A stretch of DNA of 64,000 nucleotides from the NCBI GenBank assembly GCA_965240325.2, contig OZ251230.1, positions 372,001-436,000 of the forward strand. The letters run 5' to 3'. The notes under the pieces were generated by a model, which saw only the letters and a list, made by a program, of their open reading frames with translations, was not told the origin of the DNA and did not search any database. Made by a program: the position numbers and the translations under genes. Position 1 is the stretch's first letter. Each line of letters starts with the position of its first letter. Positions 62,498-64,000 of the stretch are shown here, one piece after another. Source of the DNA: Rebecca billardiae RCC1528 (lineage: Eukaryota; Haptophyta).

Positions 62498-64000
62498 TCA
62501 GTACGTCGTGGGCGCGGGGAGGACGACCGTGGGCACGGCCTCGCCCGCGAGGGCGGTCCGCGCGTCGGCCTCGGCGCGCGCGGCCGCCTCCGCGAGGATG
62601 GTCTCCTCCACCTGGAAGCCCACCCTGTCCCAGACGGCGCCCAGCTCGGCGGGCAGCCACACCTGCTTGCGCGTGAACGCGTCCGCGCCCAGGTACGCGG
62701 CGCGCAGCAGCTCGAGGTCCTGCGGCTCGCACGAGTGGCGGACGAGGGCGATCGCGAGCGGCAGCGCGGTCGCGGGCGCGACCGCGCCGACCACGCGGCG
62801 CATCACCGGCCACGCGCCGTCCGCCCGGCCGCTCAGCTCGGGCACGCGCGCGAGCTCCTCCGGCGTGAGCGTGCGCGCGAACGACGCGTCATCTGAGAGC
62901 AGCGCGTACCCGAACGCGGGCACGGCGTGCTGCGGCGCGGCGCGGACGAGTAGCCTGCGCGCGCGCGCGTGCACGCCGAGCTCGCGCACCTCGGCCGCGC
63001 CCAGCGCGCACGCGCCGAGCGTGAGGTCGGCGCGCAGCGCCTCGAGCGAGCTCGCCTCACCCGTCGCCTCCCACGCGGCGCGCAGCATCGCCACCCACAG
63101 CCGGCGGTCGGCCGGCTCGAGCGCGGCGCCGGCGGCGCCGGCGGATTCGGCGCGCGTGCGCCGGGGCAGGCGCGCGCGCACGAGCTCGCGCGCGCCCGCG
63201 TGCGCGAGCAGCCGCCAGCGCTGCAGCTCGGCGAGCGCGCGCGCCCACAGCGCGTGCCGCTCGCGCGCGTACTGCTCCGTCTCGAGCACGGACAGCGCGG
63301 CGCCGAGCAGCTCGGCAGGGTCAGCGGGCTCGCGCGCGCAGCCGTCGGCGAGCGCGAGGCTCGACGCGCCCACCTCCGCCTCGGCCGCGTCGCCGTCGAA
63401 GAGTACGCGGTACGCGGCGCGCGCGAAGTCGTACCCGTCCGCCTGGCCGCACCGCGCGCCGTGCGCCGCGCTCGGCCCCGCCTCCGCACCGCGCAGCGCG
63501 ACGCGCTCGCCGAGCATCGGCGCGGCGTTGCGCGCCACGCGCTCGACCACCCAGCCGGCCGCCTCGACCCACTGCTGTGGCCGCATGTGCTCGCACAGCG
63601 CGCCGAGCTCGGGCGCGGTGAGCACGCGGACCACCGAGAGCAGCGCGCTGTCCGGCGCGTGGCGCTGCTGCGCGAGCACACCGAGGACGTACCCCGGGAC
63701 CGAGGCGGGCGGCGCGCACGCGCCGAAGAGGCGCAGCAGCCGAGGGTCGCGCACGCGCGGCGGCGCGGCGGGTGCGCGCGGCTGCGCGCCGCCCGCGGCG
63801 CCGGCGGCGGCGGCGCCGCCGCCCGCCTCCGCGCCGCCGGGCTCGCCGCGCAGGTAGCGCTCGAGGAAGCGCTCGGCGAACTCGGCGCCGAGCGCGCGCG
63901 GGTACGTGTGCGGCGGCGCCCCCCTCGGGTTCGCCTCCGCCACCAGCCCGAGCAGCCCCTCCCAGCCTCGGCCGTCGAGCGCGCTCAGGTGTGCGCGCAC
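62498..64000 (-). CDS. Ala/Arg-rich helical protein of unknown family (5' end outside window)
   Basis: The frame is open from the window edge to the stop at 62498, giving at least 500 residues; the first codon in view is GTG, so the true start lies outside. It is rich in Ala, Leu, Arg and Glu and predicted mostly helical, with segments such as 'YVLGVLAQQRHAPDSALLSV', 'LWVAMLRAAWEATGE' and 'ELLRAAYLGADAFTRKQVW'. Some spacing suggests helical repeats, but I cannot name a family. A Gly/Ala linker lies near residues 54-75 of the visible part. No membrane segment or targeting signal can be judged without the N-terminus. No GTGCG intron is needed within it. Confidence 0.6.
   Translation of the reverse strand: MRAHLSALDGRGWEGLLGLVAEANPRGAPPHTYPRALGAEFAERFLERYLRGEPGGAEAGGGAAAAGAAGGAQPRAPAAPPRVRDPRLLRLFGACAPPASVPGYVLGVLAQQRHAPDSALLSVVRVLTAPELGALCEHMRPQQWVEAAGWVVERVARNAAPMLGERVALRGAEAGPSAAHGARCGQADGYDFARAAYRVLFDGDAAEAEVGASSLALADGCAREPADPAELLGAALSVLETEQYARERHALWARALAELQRWRLLAHAGARELVRARLPRRTRAESAGAAGAALEPADRRLWVAMLRAAWEATGEASSLEALRADLTLGACALGAAEVRELGVHARARRLLVRAAPQHAVPAFGYALLSDDASFARTLTPEELARVPELSGRADGAWPVMRRVVGAVAPATALPLAIALVRHSCEPQDLELLRAAYLGADAFTRKQVWLPAELGAVWDRVGFQVEETILAEAAARAEADARTALAGEAVPTVVLPAPTTY

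Overview
This is nuclear DNA from a eukaryote, probably a photosynthetic, flagellated, haptophyte-like alga (inference). Genes are about 70% G+C, many are single-exon, and introns are short and split conserved domains. Flagellar outer-arm dynein genes, a plastid PSII-assembly protein and a ribose-5-phosphate isomerase with a signal-plus-transit leader are present. The plastid leaders lack the Phe after the cleavage site that is usual in stramenopiles, which favours a haptophyte over a pelagophyte or diatom. Between genes lie AT-rich islands with long TA microsatellites. Twenty of the 21 introns I resolved begin GTGCG instead of GTRAG.

Layout. 1-1241: 3' end of a repeat protein. 2007-4534: secreted methyltransferase-like and rhamnosyltransferase-like genes. 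6861-9500 (minus): a cysteine protein with 23 EsV-1-7 repeats, head-to-head with an NSUN2/Trm4 tRNA m5C methyltransferase (9618-12068). 12482-18669: a TOD1-like glycosyltransferase (minus) head-to-head with an unrecognised secretory protein, then a glycosyltransferase-like/alginate-lyase fusion. 19049-21709: an SPRY protein and a basic low-complexity protein. 23928-32708: a five-exon gene for a predicted 2733-residue channel with two channel/cNMP-binding/ankyrin modules. 32709-36283: gene-poor, with a possible decayed gene and a tRNA-like element. 36284-38203: a PiT phosphate transporter. 39518-41843: LPA1-like PSII assembly factor head-to-head with cytochrome c heme lyase fused to a twin-CX9C tail. 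42854-44050 (minus): sulfotransferase. 45002-49107: a very long ORC4. 49591-52553: DNAI1/IC78 dynein intermediate chain. 54194-55824: two nearly identical small heat-shock genes in an inverted repeat. 56825-61811: a J-like/PPR protein, RpiA, and the docking-complex protein ODAD3/CCDC151. 62498-64000 (minus): an unrecognised partial gene.

Themes. Six secretory or Golgi-type proteins act, or may act, on polysaccharides (rhamnosyl-, TOD1-like and GT-like/lyase enzymes, sulfotransferase, methyltransferase-like, an unknown with a GT-B-like tail), which would suit an alga that makes organic scales or sulfated cell-surface glycans. Two genes serve outer dynein arms. Four head-to-head pairs share spacers of only 117-132 bp.
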